Part shown: in pieces, positions 61,729 through 64,000 of the stretch
How the letters are laid out: every line of letters begins with the position of its first letter
Position numbering within the stretch: the stretch's first letter is position 1
Origin: Gammaproteobacteria bacterium
GTDB lineage: Bacteria > Pseudomonadota > Gammaproteobacteria > Natronospirales > REEB76
Direction of reading: 5' to 3'
DNA: 64,000 nucleotides
NCBI GenBank assembly: GCA_035279405.1
Contig: DATEHU010000011.1
Span: forward strand, 1-64,000
Translations under genes and position numbers: made by a program
The notes under the pieces: model-generated
The model's input: the letters and a program-made list of their open reading frames with translations, nothing else
What the model was told of the DNA's origin: nothing
The model's database searches: none

Positions 61729-63515
61729 TGCATGGTGACGCTGGTGTATTGCTTGGCTAATTTCTCGAAGCGTGGGTCGCCGTGGAGCAAGGCATACGTC
61801 GGATTGATGCCGAGGTCGCTGCAGCCGACCGGACTGGCGGTGCAAAAGCCAGGCAGCATGCGCATCGCGGTCTGCTTCTCGCCCAGCGCGAGATAGAGCT
61901 GCAGCAGATCAGCTTGCGCGGTGGGACTGATATTGGCGCGGCGCAGGCGGACCAGCGCAGCCAGTGCCTTGGGACGCAGGGCGGATTCGAGCAGCGCCTG
62001 ATAGGTCAGCCGGCCCGCATTCACCAGCTGCTTGTCGAGCTGCGTGCTTGGTTGCACCAGGTCAAAGGCTTTAACCGCGTCTGCACCGCGCTGCATCTCG
62101 ACATACGCGAACGCCAGACCAAACGCAGCGTCAATATCGTGTGGCGAGAGCTTGGTCACCGTCTGTGAAACCGCCACCATCTGCGGCCAGTCGCCCAGGT
62201 CCTGATACTGCACAGCAAGATTGTTCTGTGCATTCACATTATCGGGATCGAGCAATGCAGCTTCCTGATACTGGGCCAGCCCTGGCTTGAGCGGCAGCAC
62301 ATTGCCGTAATTCACGTGCGCAGGCGCATTGCTCGGATCCAGCGCAAGTGCCTGTTCATATTTTGCCTTGGCCTCGGCGATGCGGTTGTTGTTCAAATCC
62401 GCATTGCCCAGCTCCACCAGTGCGTTAACGTTGTGCGGGTCCAATAGCAACGCCTTGTCCGCTGCCGCTCGGCTTTTGCGCTCGGCTTCCTTGAGCGGGA
62501 GCGTCGAAAGTTCCGCCAACAGATTGTAGCTGTGCGCGAGCCAGGCCCATGCGTCGGCGTAATTTGGATCGAGCTTCAAGGCCTGCTGAAAATCTTGTTG
62601 AGCGGCCTTTACATCCGCCGCCGTGTGACGATTCATGGCCGCGAGACCCCTGAGATAGAATTCGTGTGCCCGCGGGTTCTGCGTGGGCACCGCCTGCAGG
62701 CCGGCAAACTTGATTTGGAGCGCACCGGCGATGGCCGCGGAAATCTGGTCCTGCACCGCGAAAATGTTTTTGAGCGTATCGTCGTAGTGTGCCGACCACA
62801 GTTGATAGCCGGTCACGGTGCTGACCAGTTCCGCCGACACCCGCACCTCGTTGCCTTCGCGCTGGATGCTGCCGTCGAGAATGTGCGCGACGTTCAGCGC
62901 CTTGCCAATTTCGGCGGGCGTTTGCGTGCTGCCGCGAAAGTGGGCTGCAGTATTCCAGGCGATTACGCGCAGCGCGGTATTCTCGCCGAGCGCGTTGGTC
63001 AACTCTTTGGTGATGCCGTCGCTGAAGTATTGCTGCTTGGGATCGCCACCGAGGTTGGCGAATGGCAGCACCACGATGGTATCGGCGGGTGGATTGAAGG
63101 TGGATACAGCGGGATTGACCGTATTTTTGGCCACGGCCTGCTCTGCCGCCATACGTTGCGCATGACGTTCAGCCGCCCGCCACATGAAGGCGCCGGAGAT
63201 GACCACCAGGATCAGCACCACCATGGCCAGCACGGAGCCGAGTTTCCAGTGCAGCTTCTGCCAGCGGGTGTATTTGGCCGGGTCCTTCGGCTTGATGAGC
63301 ATCCAGGTAAGCACCAGCACCACAGGAAACAGAAGCAGCAGCACCAAGATCAGATAGCGCACGTCGTCGCGCGGCAGCCCGAAATCCAGGAATAGGCTGT
63401 TGCCGAGTTGCAGCAGCACCCAGCTGACCACCGCATACACCACCACTACGCGGTAGATGTGGTGCTGTTTAAGGCGGGCGAAAAAACCCTGCGAAGTATT
63501 CTCAGCGTCGGTCAT
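61725..63515 (-). CDS. TolB-like / FlgO-type TPR membrane protein
   Basis: A 596-residue protein: cytosolic start, three hydrophobic segments (about 22-42, 54-73, 92-112), then a TolB-amino-terminal/FlgO-like domain (about 145-265, IVVLPFANLGGDPKQQYFSDGITKELTNALGENTALRVI) and about six TPR repeats (285-560). Relatives often carry an N-terminal adenylate cyclase or DNA-binding domain, absent here. Function unknown; signal integration at the membrane is inference. ATG 63515. It interrupts what is usually a ribBA-ribH pair. Confidence 0.8.
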   Translation of the reverse strand: MTDAENTSQGFFARLKQHHIYRVVVVYAVVSWVLLQLGNSLFLDFGLPRDDVRYLILVLLLLFPVVLVLTWMLIKPKDPAKYTRWQKLHWKLGSVLAMVVLILVVISGAFMWRAAERHAQRMAAEQAVAKNTVNPAVSTFNPPADTIVVLPFANLGGDPKQQYFSDGITKELTNALGENTALRVIAWNTAAHFRGSTQTPAEIGKALNVAHILDGSIQREGNEVRVSAELVSTVTGYQLWSAHYDDTLKNIFAVQDQISAAIAGALQIKFAGLQAVPTQNPRAHEFYLRGLAAMNRHTAADVKAAQQDFQQALKLDPNYADAWAWLAHSYNLLAELSTLPLKEAERKSRAAADKALLLDPHNVNALVELGNADLNNNRIAEAKAKYEQALALDPSNAPAHVNYGNVLPLKPGLAQYQEAALLDPDNVNAQNNLAVQYQDLGDWPQMVAVSQTVTKLSPHDIDAAFGLAFAYVEMQRGADAVKAFDLVQPSTQLDKQLVNAGRLTYQALLESALRPKALAALVRLRRANISPTAQADLLQLYLALGEKQTAMRMLPGFCTASPVGCSDLGINPTYALLHGDPRFEKLAKQYTSVTMQ

Positions 63516-63579
63516 GCGACCCTCCGCCGCAGAATTATGCGCTACTTCCCTATAGCCCAGTACGCCGCCGGCCAGGACC

Positions 63580-64000
63580 TCAGTCGCAGTTCACGTACTC
63601 CACGACTTCCAGGCCGAAACCCGACAGGCCGTGCATTTTCTTCGGCTGGCTCAGTACCCGCATGCGCTTGACGCCGAGGTCCAGCAGAATCTGCGCGCCG
63701 ATGCCATAGGTGCGCAATACACTCGCGGTTGGTGCAGCTTCTTCCACCGCGCTGGTGGCATGGCCGCGCAGACGCTCCACCAGCAGTGCCGGATCTTCCG
63801 TCTGACGCAGGATGACCAGCACGCCGCCCTCCCGGGCGATGCGGCTCATGGCATGACGCAGCGGCCAGCCGAGTTCCTCCCAGTGCACGCCCACCACGTC
63901 CGACAGCGTGTTCTGCAAGTGCACGCGTACCAGCGTCGCGTTGTCCGGCTGCACCTCGCCGCGCAGCAGTGCCAGATGCACGGTGTGATTGATGCGATCT
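63580..64000 (-). CDS. RibBA-type protein, C-terminal GTP-cyclohydrolase-II-like part (partial)
   Basis: Only the last 140 or so residues are inside the window; the gene continues past base 64000. The sequence (TVHLALLRGEVQ, LVRVHLQNTLSDVVGV, GVLVILRQTEDP, LRTYGIGAQILLDLGVKRMRVLSQPKKMHGLSGFGLEVVEYV) is that of the GCH II domain of RibBA. The zinc-binding cysteine cluster, normally just after DVFGS, is missing: here the text runs DVVGVHWEELGWPLRHAMSRI. This fits the RibBX variant, in which only the N-terminal DHBP synthase is active. Confidence 0.85.
   Translation of the reverse strand, partial: DRINHTVHLALLRGEVQPDNATLVRVHLQNTLSDVVGVHWEELGWPLRHAMSRIAREGGVLVILRQTEDPALLVERLRGHATSAVEEAAPTASVLRTYGIGAQILLDLGVKRMRVLSQPKKMHGLSGFGLEVVEYVNCD

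Overview
The window is chromosomal DNA of a GC-rich gammaproteobacterium. Three gene orders support this: tig-clpP-clpX-lon-hupB followed by tRNA-Val and tRNA-Asp; lpxH-ppi-aaRS-cysS-folD beside a tRNA cluster; and purF-cvpA-dedD-folC-accD-trpA-trpB-trpF-truA-fimV-asd. All three resemble the Pseudomonas/Xanthomonas type of layout. I cannot name the species. There is no rRNA, CRISPR array, transposase, integrase or prophage.

Layout. 1-6.7 kb: protein quality control (hupB, lon, clpX, clpP, tig) read leftward, with plausible heat-shock promoters in front of lon and clpX. 6.6-9.4 kb: tRNA-Leu, the cbpA-cbpM co-chaperone pair, then tRNA-Lys, -His, -Arg and -Pro embedded in an unusual repeat field holding partial tRNA copies and small hairpins. 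9.4-16.5 kb: folD, cysS, gltX, a lipoprotein cyclophilin, lpxH, miaE and a glycerate kinase. 16.5-30.9 kb: a long leftward block for purine, folate, fatty acid and tryptophan synthesis, the pilus hub protein FimV, asd, aroC and prmB. 31-36 kb: a PCu(A)C-like protein, psd, msrC, and the complete EF-P beta-lysylation set in this window (epmA, efp, epmB), where the epmA start has been altered by a repeat insertion. 36-41 kb: a FimX-like degenerate GGDEF/EAL protein and parC.

41-48.9 kb, between parC and parE, is the accessory region. Its left half looks like an integron cassette array without an integrase: small rightward genes, each followed by an attC-like folded site (five candidates between 42.3 and 45.0 kb). 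The first cassette is a two-gene module whose second protein carries a HEPN-type R-x4-H motif, my best candidate for an undescribed toxin or defence system. The right half carries a GFA protein, a hydrolase-LuxR regulator, an MddA-like methyltransferase and a thioesterase.

48.9-64 kb: parE; a rubrerythrin / Fe-S protein / DUF3501 cluster behind a perfect palindromic operator; xseB-ispA-dxs-folE2; a Ser/Thr kinase fused to a cyclic-nucleotide-binding domain; and the riboflavin-linked block ribB-type gene (partial), a TolB-like TPR protein, ribH, nusB, thiL, pgpA. REP-like and other dispersed repeats sit in several intergenic gaps.
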